A stretch of DNA of 64,000 nt from Akkermansia muciniphila (GTDB taxonomy: Bacteria > Verrucomicrobiota > Verrucomicrobiia > Verrucomicrobiales > Akkermansiaceae), in assembly GCA_945901795.1 (NCBI GenBank), contig CAMDLP010000004.1, positions 1 through 64,000 of the forward strand, read 5' to 3'. This document shows positions 1 through 8,686 of this stretch, in pieces; the first letter of the stretch is position 1; every line of letters begins with the position of its first letter. A program made the position numbers and the translations under genes. The notes under the pieces are model-generated. The model saw nothing but the letters and a program-made list of their open reading frames with translations, was not told the DNA's origin and ran no database searches.

Positions 1-580
1 AGGCGATCTGGCGCGGATAGACTTTCAGCGTCACCGGCTCGCCGGCGTTGATCGCTTTCATCTGCTCTTCCAGCTCGACGATGCCTTGCGCGCCGGAGCC
101 CGAGACCGCCTGATAGGTCGAGGCGATGACCGAGCGCAGGCCGAACGCCTGGTGCAGCGGGGCGAGCGCCATCAGCGAGATGATCGTCGTGCAGTTCGGG
201 TTGGCGATGATGTTGCGCGGATGGTTTTTGGCGGCTTCCGGGTTGATTTCAGGAACGACGAGCGGCACGTCGGCTTCCATCCGGAAGGCGGAGGAATTGT
301 CGATCACCACCGCGCCGGCGGCTGCGGCGGAGGGGCCGAATTCGAGGGAAATCCCGCCGCCCGCGCTGAAAAGGGCGATGTCGATGCCGGTGAAGGAATC
401 GTGGGTGAGTTCCTGCACGGTGATTTCCTCGCCGCGGAAGATCATCTTTTTGCCGGCGGATCTCGCCGATGCGAGCAAGGTCAATTTGCTGAGCGGGAAA
501 TTCCGCTGTTCGAGGCAAAGGAGCATTTCGACGCCGACGGCGCCCGTCGCACCTACGATCGCTACATGGGGATGATTCAT
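1..580 (-). CDS. asd: Aspartate-semialdehyde dehydrogenase, partial (N-terminal 193 residues)
   Basis: Reduces aspartyl-4-phosphate to aspartate semialdehyde with NADPH, the branch point to lysine/diaminopimelate, threonine, methionine and isoleucine. Seen in the sequence: the nucleotide-binding loop VGATGAVG at residues 9-16, an NSSAFR segment at 95-100 and NPNCT with the catalytic Cys130. The gene reads leftward and its C-terminal substrate-binding part lies outside the window. The ATG at 580 puts the dinucleotide loop at the expected distance from the N-terminus. It is divergent from the SDR gene at 902; the spacer holds hairpin repeats. Identity is certain; only the full length is unknown. 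Confidence 0.95.
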   Translation of the reverse strand, partial: MNHPHVAIVGATGAVGVEMLLCLEQRNFPLSKLTLLASARSAGKKMIFRGEEITVQELTHDSFTGIDIALFSAGGGISLEFGPSAAAAGAVVIDNSSAFRMEADVPLVVPEINPEAAKNHPRNIIANPNCTTIISLMALAPLHQAFGLRSVIASTYQAVSGSGAQGIVELEEQMKAINAGEPVTLKVYPRQIA

Positions 581-661
581 GGGATAAAAGCCGGTGTTTT
601 TCGCCGGGGCGCGGAGCATACCTCCTTGCCGCCCGCTGGCAATCGATTCGTTTTCAATAAT

Positions 662-690
662 GTGTCCCGACTGTCTCAGTCGGGAGCGCA
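662..690. repeat. Dispersed hairpin repeat, family A
   Basis: Arms TCCCGACTG and CAGTCGGGA flank a TCT loop. The same hairpin with changed arms recurs at 11719, 26272 and 45675. It sits in the 321-base spacer between asd and the SDR gene, where no coding signal is seen. Confidence 0.7.
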
Positions 691-730
691 CGGGAAACAT
701 CGGGTGTCGCTGAAAGTGGCGGCGGATGCC

Positions 731-845
731 GTAAGGAGGGCGGACATTTTTGTCCGCCCGGACGATGGGGAGAGAAAGAGATAAGCTTCGCGATCCCGCT
801 TTCGCCAGGCATCGGCCAGTGGACAAAAATGTCCACGCCCCCTAT
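731..845. repeat. Dispersed element with two facing hairpins, family B
   Basis: Left hairpin GGGCGGACA-TTTT-TGTCCGCCC at 738-759 and right hairpin TGGACAAAAATGTCCA near 820-835 are inverted copies of each other, so the outer ends form an imperfect terminal inverted repeat. The same design with a different core word occurs at 14094-14208 and 20941-21024. It fills the rest of the asd/SDR spacer, so any promoters for the two divergent genes lie within or beside it. Confidence 0.65.
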
Positions 846-901
846 TTTTGCCTTCCCGGAACCATCTTGCGTCGCGCGACGGGGTGGTTTAATGACCCGT
901 C

Positions 902-1714
902 ATGCCCGACACCGTTTCATTTTCCTGCGCCCTGGTCACCGGGGCTTCCTCCGGCTTGGGCGAGGAGTTCGCCATTCAAATCGCACCGCGGGTCGGGACG
1001 CTGGTGTTGGTGGCGCGTCGCGAGCCCTTGTTGCAGGAACTCGCGGATCGCATCCGGGCCGGGTTTCCGCACGTCGCGGTGGCGGTGTTCGCGGTCGATT
1101 TGAACAACGCTGCCGAGCGCGACGCACTGGTGGCGATCTTGGCTGCCAGAGGGCTGCTGCCTGATTTGCTGGTCAACAACGCGGGGCTGGGAGATTACGG
1201 CGAGTTCATTTCCTCGGACTGGGGGAAACTCCAGTCGATGCTCAGCGTCAACATCGAGGCGCTCACGCATCTCACTCACGCGTTGGTCCCGGAAATGATC
1301 CGGCGCGGCGGCGGTGGGGCGATCGTCAACGTGAGCTCGCTCGCCAGCGTGATCCCGATTCCGGATTTCGCGGTGTATGCGGCGACCAAGGCGTATGTGA
1401 CGAGTTTCTCGGAGGCGCTGCGGATCGAGCTGCGGGAGCACCGGATTTCGGTGCTCGCGGTGTGTCCGGGGCCGGTGCGGACGGAGTTCGGGCAAGTCGC
1501 CCGTCGCGGCGGAAACGCGGCGGAGATCCCGGCGAAGAAGTCGTTTTACGTGCCGAAAGGGCAGGTCGTCGCCGAGTCGCTGGCGGCCGTGGACCGCAAG
1601 TCCGCGCGGGTCTATCCGGGGCTGAAGACGGCGGCGGCGGCGCTGGCTTTATGCGCCTTGCCGATCGCGGTGCTGCGGTTCGTGCTGGGATTCCGGCCGC
1701 GGAGGAATGGGTAG
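902..1714 (+). CDS. Short-chain dehydrogenase/reductase (classical SDR)
   Basis: A 270-residue NAD(P)-dependent oxidoreductase of the classical SDR family; the substrate cannot be told from the sequence. Seen: the cofactor loop TGASSGLG at residues 13-20, NNAG at 92-95, the catalytic Ser near 145 in NVSSLAS, and the YxxxK pair Tyr159/Lys163 in YAATKAY. A PGPVRTEF segment follows at the usual place. A hydrophobic stretch near residues 240-262 suggests a C-terminal membrane contact, as in the DltE/YqjQ-like SDRs. It converges with the gene ending at 1734, with only 19 bases between the stops. Confidence 0.92.
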   Translation: MPDTVSFSCALVTGASSGLGEEFAIQIAPRVGTLVLVARREPLLQELADRIRAGFPHVAVAVFAVDLNNAAERDALVAILAARGLLPDLLVNNAGLGDYGEFISSDWGKLQSMLSVNIEALTHLTHALVPEMIRRGGGGAIVNVSSLASVIPIPDFAVYAATKAYVTSFSEALRIELREHRISVLAVCPGPVRTEFGQVARRGGNAAEIPAKKSFYVPKGQVVAESLAAVDRKSARVYPGLKTAAAALALCALPIAVLRFVLGFRPRRNG

Positions 1715-1733
1715 AAGCGGGCTGCTGCCCGGA

Positions 1734-3925
1734 TCACATGTCCTGCTTTCTGAACGTTTCGCATTCGCGCAACATTTTGCCGAAGTAGGGGGAAAGCTTT
1801 CCGCGGTGGTTTTCCAAGGCGGCGTTGGCGTTTTGGAAACACTCGACCGCCTGCTGCGCGTAGAATTTCTGCCGGCTCGTTTGGCCGGCCGCGCCCGCTG
1901 AGACGCTGAGTTCGTACAAATACTGGCCCTTGAACGAGTGGGCCATGAACAGCGATTCGTTGCCGCCTTGAATGGCGATGGCGTGATTGTAAAAGTTCAG
2001 CGCGGATTCCGCATCACCTGCCCAGCCGATGATTTCCGCGAGCTGGAGCGCCGCGCCCGGGTCGGTCCGCCAGCCGGGAATCGCGCGGACAATCCGCGGT
2101 CGATAGGCCGTGGCCCAGTATTCGCGGGCTTCCTGGCTCTTGAATTGATAGATGCAGTCTCTGGCGGCGGACAGGACTTTGCGGTCGATGCCCAAGCCGG
2201 GATTTTTTCGACCACACTGAGGAGTTGGTTGAAGCGTTGGGAAACCGACAGCTGCTGCGGGTGGTAAACCGGGACCCAGGCGGCGATGAGGGCTTGGGTG
2301 AGGGTTGCTCCGGCGAGCAGGATGGGAAGCGCGCATCCGGCGAGAGTGAGATTTCCGAGCATGCGGCTGCCGAAGCGCTCCCCGGGGCACGGGGTTTTCT
2401 TTGGCGAAAGGCGGTTGAGTTCCTCCGAGGATTGGACGCCCAAGCCTGTCACCGCTTTGGCAAGCGCGTCTTGATTGTGGACTTTTGCCCAGTAAATGAG
2501 GCGATATGACCCTCTCCGCCACTGTTCGTCCTTGGACTGCGAGAGCAAGCTCACCAGCTTGGAGACCGCTTCCGGGTCGCCTGCGGCATACTCGGCGACA
2601 TGCGATTTGACCGCAGCGAGGAAATGGAGATCGGGACGGTTTTTTTCGTTTGGCGCCTCGGCGGTTCCGAGGGCTGGGATCGGCTCCACGCCCCACAGAC
2701 CGCGGCTGATTTGGCCGAGAATGAGCGCTGCGACAAACGCTCCGGGAGCGGCGTGCAAAATACTTTCGAAGTTGGATTGGAACAACATCGCCAGCAGCCC
2801 GACCGCCGCCCACGAGGTGTTGGTCGCATCGGTTCTGTTCACAAAGCGCCAGAAACAAAGGATCACGGGGATGAAAATGAGCGCGACCATGGCGATGAGG
2901 GCCGGATACCCGAAATCCACCACCAACTGCAACGCCTCGTTATGGACCATGCCGGGCTCCACCGTCAGACCGTCCATCGCGTGAAAGACGTCCCGCGCGA
3001 AGCTCCCCGGGCCTCCACCCAACCAGGGGTGGTTCGCTGAAATCCGGGTGGCGGCATTCCAAAATCCCATTCTCACGTCGTCGGCATAGAATTCGCCCGG
3101 CCCCTTGCCGCGGCCGATCAACGGGACCAGCGAGCTTGCGAAAATCAGAACCAGACCCAGCAGCGAGACGGCTGGCAGCCAGGTGCTGATGGCCGACTTG
3201 GATTTCGAAAACGCCCGGGCGAGGAGGAGCGCGCAGGCAGCGGCGACCATGAAGGCGATGGCCAGATTCCCACCGCGCGAGAGGCTGAGCGGAATGGTGA
3301 CGAGGGCGCAGACGGCCCCGGCGATGAAAACGGCCTTCAGCCAGAGGGGTTGTCGAGAACAGCGCGAGAGGAGCAGGCCGATCGTGCCGAGACAAAAAGC
3401 CGCGGAATAGCTGTAATGGGCGAACAGTCCGCAGTGAGGCGGCGCCGAGCGCTGAGGGTAAATGAGATTCCATTCCGGATCGCCCATCTGCCGCACCGAG
3501 CAGAACAGGTTGAGCATGGAAACCAATGCGAGGCCGATGAAGAGCGCGCGGGATTTGGCCGTGCCGGCCAGTTTGCCGATGAGGAAACCGGCGGCCACCA
3601 AGGCGAGCAGGGCGGAGTGGTTCGCCGTGGCCGAGACGTCCGGTGAGTGGCGCGCCCGGACAAACAAGAGCCCGAGCAGTAGCAGGAAACCGCCGGTGTG
3701 AAGCGCGCCGCCAGCCAATGCGAGGCGGTCCTTGCCGAGCAGTAGCAGACAGGCAGCGCCCGCAAGCAGCAGTCCCGGACCCCAGTTGATGAGATTGGTC
3801 GAGCCGCCCCACGCAGCCAGAGCGGGAAAGAGCAGGCCGAACGCGAGCACCCCCAAGAGCATCACGCCCTTACGGGCGATTCCTGAAAGCGTCCCGTGCC
3901 CTAAATTGGGTAGAGGGATCGCCAT
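1734..3925 (-). pseudogene. O-antigen ligase-type membrane protein with C-terminal TPR region, interrupted by a frameshift
   Basis: Polytopic membrane protein of the O-antigen ligase/polymerase (Wzy_C) superfamily, expected to join lipid-linked glycans in the inner membrane. The first frame runs from the ATG at 3925 through many hydrophobic segments, LSLSRGG at residues 213-219 and HNEALQLVVDFG at 328-339, followed by a soluble region and one more membrane segment. At about residue 572 the homology moves to the next frame at a run of six T (2203-2208 on the plus strand). The second frame then gives a helical, TPR-like tail ending KQDM at 1734. One extra A on the coding strand would restore a reading frame of about 730 codons. 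It may be a real mutation, a homopolymer sequencing error or, less likely, ribosomal slippage. It lies 8 bases downstream of the secreted-protein gene at 3934. Confidence 0.8.
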
Positions 3926-3933
3926 GAAAACGT

Positions 3934-4392
3934 TTATTTGGCGCGTCGCGCCACGGTATTACTCGCTACGCTTGTCGTGCTGGGATTGGCGGGCGTGCTA
4001 GCAGGTATAGCGGCTTTGGTGGCTTTGGTGGCTTCATTCTGCAGCACTATTTTTGCGAGAGCTTCGGATTCGATCCGTTGCAGTTCGATTTGCGTCGCCT
4101 GGTCTATGGCGTTTTCCGCGTTGTTATTACCTCCGCTGTTGCCCGGCGCGTCCTGGTCGCCATTGCCCCCGCCGTTGTTACCTCCGCTGTTGTTACCTCC
4201 GCTGTTGCCCGGCGCGTCCTGGTCGCCATTGCCCCCGCCGTTGTTGTCGTGATCGAAATCAACGCGGGTGGTTTTTTTTGAATTCCCGGGGCTTGGATCC
4301 TTGACGTGTTCTGGTTTATGATCGGCATAGGCTGGTGCCACGCAGAGGGCGATGACAGCGCTGATCAGGGGGAGTGAAGATAATGATTTCAC
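3934..4392 (-). CDS. Secreted Gly/Asn-rich protein with an internal repeat, unknown function
   Basis: 152 residues starting at a GTG (4392). Residues 1-23 form a signal peptide ending in PAYA-DH, so the product is exported. Residues about 50-90 are a low-complexity segment in which NNGGGNGDQDAPGNSGG occurs twice, then a helical, Ala/Thr-rich tail. In the DNA the duplication is a 53-base direct repeat (4127-4179 and 4193-4245) with a 66-base period. It is the likely upstream partner of the O-antigen ligase gene. No family is recognised. The start codon has no clear ribosome-binding site. Confidence 0.7.
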   Translation of the reverse strand: MKSLSSLPLISAVIALCVAPAYADHKPEHVKDPSPGNSKKTTRVDFDHDNNGGGNGDQDAPGNSGGNNSGGNNGGGNGDQDAPGNSGGNNNAENAIDQATQIELQRIESEALAKIVLQNEATKATKAAIPASTPANPSTTSVASNTVARRAK

Positions 4393-4784
4393 GATTCGTA
4401 TGAGTGATTGGATTAATCAGTGAGGGGGAGATGGTTAAAATTGAAAGGTGAATTCAACGTTCATGCGCTACCGACACGGTTGGTGGGGAACGATTGCAAG
4501 AATTTTTTTTCGAAAGGACGGAGTCAAAGAGCTTGGGGAATTTAGTTAAATTTACTATATTAATCATCAATGAATATTATAAGTTTTTAAAAATATTCTT
4601 GGCTAGTTGAATGTAAGGCGTAATGAATTCATCCCTCCGGCGTTGGCAGCAGGGGATACGGACATTCAGGCGACTTCCTCAGTCTCCGCTTTGGCGCGGA
4701 GCTTGGGGGCGATACAAGGGGGGCGTCCTTTCCCAGAAGAGTTGGAGTCGCTTCGCGGCGCAGATCAAGCGTTCGGTTTTTTGA
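4393..4784. other. Gene-free spacer with an AT-rich core
   Basis: No coding signal on either strand. Positions about 4495-4605 are strikingly AT-rich against the GC-rich surroundings (for example TTAAATTTACTATATTAATC near 4550). It lies upstream of the leftward secreted-protein gene and probably holds its promoter. No specific -10/-35 pair is claimed. Confidence 0.5.
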
Positions 4785-5255
4785 TCAGTGGTTGCCGAGG
4801 TCCACCACGAGATCATCGAACAAACCGTCTCCGCCGGTTCTGCCGCTGCGGTCGAGTCCGATGTGGCTCAATTTCCCGATCACGCTTCCATTCAGGATTT
4901 TCCTCTCGCTGAAAGACTTCTTCCCATCCGCAACCACGACATCTAACTCCACCCTTCCGCCGGCCAGGCGTTTCACCCCGATGCTCATCCGTTGGAGTTT
5001 CCCGGGCAGCGGATTAAATCCCATCCTGGTGTTATCGGAAAGCTTCTCGTGGGTATCAACCCGCTCGAAACGAAACGCTCCGGTTTGGTAACCGGGATGA
5101 AACAAGGCTCGCACATTTCCGATAGAGACACCCACATGATAGGTGCCTTGTCCGCCATCCTCGCCACCCAGGTTGGTGACTGCTTTCTCCAAGCGTTCCG
5201 TCGTCATCTGGAATCCATTTTTCAATGCTTGCAAGGCGGCGGTCTCGGTCGGCAA
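4785..5255 (-). CDS. Hypothetical protein, possibly a truncated jelly-roll (LamG-like) domain
   Basis: A frame of about 156 residues from a TTG at 5255, preceded by an AAGGAGGAAGG ribosome-binding match. The in-frame stop upstream, near 5313, overlaps the end of gltA. The C-terminal half alternates strands and polar turns and ends [10 protein letters not shown]...[10 protein letters not shown], which resembles the last strands of a concanavalin-like domain. There is no signal peptide, so the gene may have lost its 5' part. The family is not certain. It could be a remnant kept only as an open frame. Confidence 0.5.
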   Translation of the reverse strand: MPTETAALQALKNGFQMTTERLEKAVTNLGGEDGGQGTYHVGVSIGNVRALFHPGYQTGAFRFERVDTHEKLSDNTRMGFNPLPGKLQRMSIGVKRLAGGRVELDVVVADGKKSFSERKILNGSVIGKLSHIGLDRSGRTGGDGLFDDLVVDLGNH

Positions 5256-5314
5256 ACCTTCCTCCTTCAGTCGATGCCTCGCTCCAAACTTCCGGCCACG
5301 CTTCGTTTCTTAAA

Positions 5315-6601
5315 TCAGGCGCGCTCGGCGAGCGGCTTGTAGGTGCGGAGGGTGGCTCCGGTGTAAATCTGGCGCGGGCGCGAAATGCGGCTGTCGCGGT
5401 CGTCCATGACTTCCTTGAAATTGGCGACCCAGCCGGGCATCCGGCCGATGGCGAACAGCACGGTGAACATGTCCACCGGGATGCCGATGGCGCGCATGAT
5501 GATGCCGCTGTAGAAATCGACGTTCGGGTAGAGCCTGCGGGAGACGAAGTATTCGTCGTGGAGGGCGATTTCCTCCAGCTTCTTGGCGATGTCGAGCAGC
5601 GGGTCGGACTTGTGAAGCTGGGCGAGGACCTTGTCGCACTGTTCCTTGATGATGACGGCGCGGGGGTCGAAATTCTTGTAAACGCGGTGGCCGAAGCCCA
5701 TCAGGCGGCGGTTGCCGGTCTTGTTTTTGACCTCGTTGAGAAACTTGGTGCCGTCGTCGCCCTCGCGGTGGATTTCCTCGAGCATTTCGAGGACGGCTTG
5801 GTTGGCGCCGCCGTGAAGCGGGCCCCAGAGGGCGCAGACGCCGGCGGAGGCGGAGGCGAAAAGATTGGCGCGGCTGGAGGCGACCATCCGCACGGTGGAG
5901 GTGGAGCAGTTCTGCTCGTGGTCGGCGTGGAGCAGGAAAATCAGGTCGAGCGCCTTGACGATTTCCGGCTTCAACTCGCAGTCCTCACCCGGATACGAGA
6001 ACATCATGTGAAGGAAGTTCTCGGTGTATTTGAGGGTGGTTTTCGGATAGATGGAAGGCAGTCCGTGGGCCTTGCGGTAGGAGAAGGCGGCGATGGTGCG
6101 GACTTGGGAAATCAGGCGCGCGGCGTGGCAGGGGAAGTGTTCTTCCCGGGCGTGGATGAGGTTGGGATGGTAGGAGGAAGCCGCGTTGATCATCGAGGAA
6201 AGAATCGCCATCGGGTGGGCGCTGGGCGGGAATCCCTCGAAGTGGTGGCGCATGCCCTCGTGGAGCATTTCGTTGTCCGTGAGCAGGCCGGAAAACTCGG
6301 CGAGCTGGGCGGCGGTGGGCAGCTCGCCGTAGATCAGGAGGTAGGCGGTCTCGATGAAGGTGCTCTTCTGCGCGAGCTCGGCGATGTCGTAGCCGCGGTA
6401 TTGGAGGATGCCCTTTTCGCCGTCGATGAAGGTGATCGCGCTCTTGCAGGCACCGGTGTTGCCGTAGCCGGGATCGAGCGTGATGGCCCCGGTTTTGCTG
6501 CGAAGGGTGGCGATGTCGATTCCGACTTCTCCCTCAGTTCCTACAAATGTCGGCAGCGTGATAGGCTTGCCGTCGATGATTAATTCCACTGTTCCGTTCA
6601 T
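5315..6601 (-). CDS. gltA: Citrate synthase
   Basis: Condenses acetyl-CoA with oxaloacetate to citrate, the entry step of the TCA cycle. The 428-residue length and N-terminal extension fit the hexameric, Gram-negative type that can be inhibited by NADH. Seen: catalytic His263 in PLHGGANQ, His305 in GFGHRVYKN and Asp362 in PNVDFYSG, plus the early motif [10 protein letters not shown] at 64-73. It reads leftward between pheA and the small hypothetical at 5255. No accessory TCA gene is adjacent. Confidence 0.97.
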   Translation of the reverse strand: MNGTVELIIDGKPITLPTFVGTEGEVGIDIATLRSKTGAITLDPGYGNTGACKSAITFIDGEKGILQYRGYDIAELAQKSTFIETAYLLIYGELPTAAQLAEFSGLLTDNEMLHEGMRHHFEGFPPSAHPMAILSSMINAASSYHPNLIHAREEHFPCHAARLISQVRTIAAFSYRKAHGLPSIYPKTTLKYTENFLHMMFSYPGEDCELKPEIVKALDLIFLLHADHEQNCSTSTVRMVASSRANLFASASAGVCALWGPLHGGANQAVLEMLEEIHREGDDGTKFLNEVKNKTGNRRLMGFGHRVYKNFDPRAVIIKEQCDKVLAQLHKSDPLLDIAKKLEEIALHDEYFVSRRLYPNVDFYSGIIMRAIGIPVDMFTVLFAIGRMPGWVANFKEVMDDRDSRISRPRQIYTGATLRTYKPLAERA

Positions 6602-6668
6602 GCGGCGGGATGCTAATCCGCTTTATTTCGGGAAGGCTAGCCTGCAATGCATCGATTTTTTAGCAATT

Positions 6669-7739
6669 TCATTCGCCTGCGTCCGGGTAGGAGCCGAGGA
6701 GTTTGACGAGCGAGCAGTGTTTGCCGAGTTCTTCGAGGGCTTCGGCGACTTTCGCGTCGTCGCAATGACCGGCGAGATCGACGTAGAAGATGTATTCCCA
6801 GTCCTTGCGCTTGGACGGCCGGGATTCGATTTTCGACATATTGATGTGGAATTGGTCGAAGGCCTGGAGCGCCTTGACCAGCGAGCCGGGCCGGTCGTGG
6901 ATGGCGAAAAGAATGGAAGTGCGGTCGTTGCCGGTGGGCGGGCAGGGTTTCTCGCCGATGACGAGGAAGCGCGTGGTGTTGGTAGCGCGGTCCTGGATGG
7001 ATTCCTCAAGCAGTGTGAGCCCGTACATTTCCGCGGCGAGCGGGCCGCCGAGCGCGGCGGCTCCGTGGGCGGCCTGGTCGCGGGCGATCTGCGCGGCCTT
7101 GGTGGTGGAGGAGACCTCGACGAGATCCGCCTCCGGGAAATTTCTCAGGATCCACGCGCGGCACTGGCCGAACACCTGCGGGTGCGAATAGAGCGTCTTG
7201 ATTTCCGAGCGCGGGATCGCCGCCATCAGGCCGTTTTCGATGCGGAGCAGGATCTGCGCGCAGATGTGCAGCGGCGAGTCCACGAACAAATCGAGCGTGT
7301 GCGAGACCGCGCCTTCGGTGGAGTTTTCAATCGGCACGACGCCGTAGTTCGCGGCGCGGCGGGCGACTTGGTCGAAGACGTCGGAGAAATTCGGCTGCGC
7401 GGAGTAATTCACCGAGTGGCCGAATTTCTTGATCGCGGCCTGGTGCGTCCAAGTGCCTTCCGGGCCGAGGTAGGCGATGGTGAGATCGTCCTCCAGCGCG
7501 AGCGCGGCGGACATGATTTCCCGGTAAATCGCGCGGATGGATTTCTCCGGCAGGCGGCCTTGGTTCATCTCGATGAGCCGGCGGAGGAGGGCATCCTCGC
7601 GCTCGGGCGCGTAGATTTGCAGGTTGTCGCGCTTTTTCACCACGCCCACTTCATGGACGAGATCGGCGCGGCGGGAGAGGAGGTCGAGCAGGTCGTGATC
7701 GATGGTGTCGATCTGGCTGCGGATGTCGTCGAGATTCAC
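6669..7739 (-). CDS. pheA: Bifunctional chorismate mutase/prephenate dehydratase
   Basis: Converts chorismate to prephenate and then to phenylpyruvate, for phenylalanine synthesis. Domains in order: an AroQ-type chorismate mutase helix bundle (residues about 1-85), the prephenate dehydratase domain starting AYLGPEGTWTHQAA at 89 and including the catalytic TTRF at 255-258, then an ACT regulatory domain (about 273-350) with GSLVKAL at 285 and ESRP at 305-308, the elements that bind phenylalanine in feedback-controlled enzymes. It follows scpB with a 15-base gap and probably shares its transcript. Confidence 0.96.
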   Translation of the reverse strand: MNLDDIRSQIDTIDHDLLDLLSRRADLVHEVGVVKKRDNLQIYAPEREDALLRRLIEMNQGRLPEKSIRAIYREIMSAALALEDDLTIAYLGPEGTWTHQAAIKKFGHSVNYSAQPNFSDVFDQVARRAANYGVVPIENSTEGAVSHTLDLFVDSPLHICAQILLRIENGLMAAIPRSEIKTLYSHPQVFGQCRAWILRNFPEADLVEVSSTTKAAQIARDQAAHGAAALGGPLAAEMYGLTLLEESIQDRATNTTRFLVIGEKPCPPTGNDRTSILFAIHDRPGSLVKALQAFDQFHINMSKIESRPSKRKDWEYIFYVDLAGHCDDAKVAEALEELGKHCSLVKLLGSYPDAGE

Positions 7740-7754
7740 GGGAGAAATGGGAAG

Positions 7755-8480
7755 TTAGGACTCGCTGGAGGATTCATCGCTCGCGGCGGCGGCGGGGATG
7801 CCGATCGCGCCGAGGGCGAGTTGTTGCTCGGGATCGGTGGCGGCTGCCGGGGCTTGTTCGGGCTCGGGCAGCTTCACCTTGCGGAGTTCCGTGGCGTTCG
7901 GCAGGTCGTCGATGGAGCGGATGCCGAAGTGTTCGAAGAAGAGATCGGTCGTTTCATAAAGTAGCGGGCGGCCGGGAAGTTCCGCGCGACCGCCGATGCG
8001 GATCAGGTCGCGGTCGAGGAGTTTTTGGATCATCCCGTCGCAAGCCACGCCGCGGACGGCCTCGATGGCGGCCTTGGTGATGGGCTGGCGGTAGGCGATG
8101 ATGGCGAGGGTTTCCATCGCCGGGCCACTCATCCGTTCGGGTTTGCGGCCGGGGAAAAGCTGGCGGACGAAGTCGCCGTATTCGATGCGGGTGAAGACTT
8201 TCCAGCCTTTCGGGCGCTCGATGACGGTGAAGGCGCGCTGGCTCTCCTGATAGGCGTGGTTCAACTCCGCGATCGCTTCGGTGACTTTTTCTGCGGATGT
8301 CGCGCCGAGGGCGAGCAACCAGTCCGGCAGGGCGGGGGCGTCCTGTCCCTCTTCGGTTTCGCGGATTTTCACGTCCTCCGCCTCGGCGACGCGGGCCCGC
8401 ACCAACCGGGCGATTTCCTCGGATGGCAGAGGATTTTGGGAGGCGATTAAAAGGGCTTCGACGATGGCGCTGAGCTGCAT
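7755..8480 (-). CDS. scpB: Segregation and condensation protein B
   Basis: ScpB is the winged-helix (kite) subunit that, with ScpA, binds the Smc ATPase to organise and separate chromosomes. The core motifs are visible: VEALLIASQNPL at the N-terminus, AFTVIERPKGWKVFTR, then the conserved ETLAIIAYRQPITKAAIEAV and LPGRPLLYETTD. The C-terminal tail is Ala/Glu/Ser-rich. The ATG at 8480 (MQLSAIVEALL) is preferred to an upstream in-frame start at 8519, because family members begin just before this helix. No scpA is adjacent in this window. Confidence 0.93.
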   Translation of the reverse strand: MQLSAIVEALLIASQNPLPSEEIARLVRARVAEAEDVKIRETEEGQDAPALPDWLLALGATSAEKVTEAIAELNHAYQESQRAFTVIERPKGWKVFTRIEYGDFVRQLFPGRKPERMSGPAMETLAIIAYRQPITKAAIEAVRGVACDGMIQKLLDRDLIRIGGRAELPGRPLLYETTDLFFEHFGIRSIDDLPNATELRKVKLPEPEQAPAAATDPEQQLALGAIGIPAAAASDESSSES

Positions 8481-8686
8481 GGTGGGGCCGCACCTTAGGG
8501 GCCCGCGCGGGCATTTCAAGCCTCCTGCCTAAAACCTGACAAATCACTTATTTTGGCAGGGCGTGAAGTTTCCGCTTGATGGAGTGTGGATCACGGGCTA
8601 ACCCACCGCGCTCGTCGCGTCGCCGAAATTTCATTTCGGGTAGAGCGGCGAAGTTTTTCCATCACCCGCATCCTCATCTCTGCGCC

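Noticed and set aside
2195-2215. Programmed -1 ribosomal frameshift as the preferred explanation for the O-antigen ligase break
   Set aside because: The slip site is a plain A6 run and no downstream stimulator was seen; an indel in a homopolymer is simpler.
5225-6583. Rightward 452-codon frame across gltA
   Set aside because: Antisense of citrate synthase, whose catalytic residues are intact.
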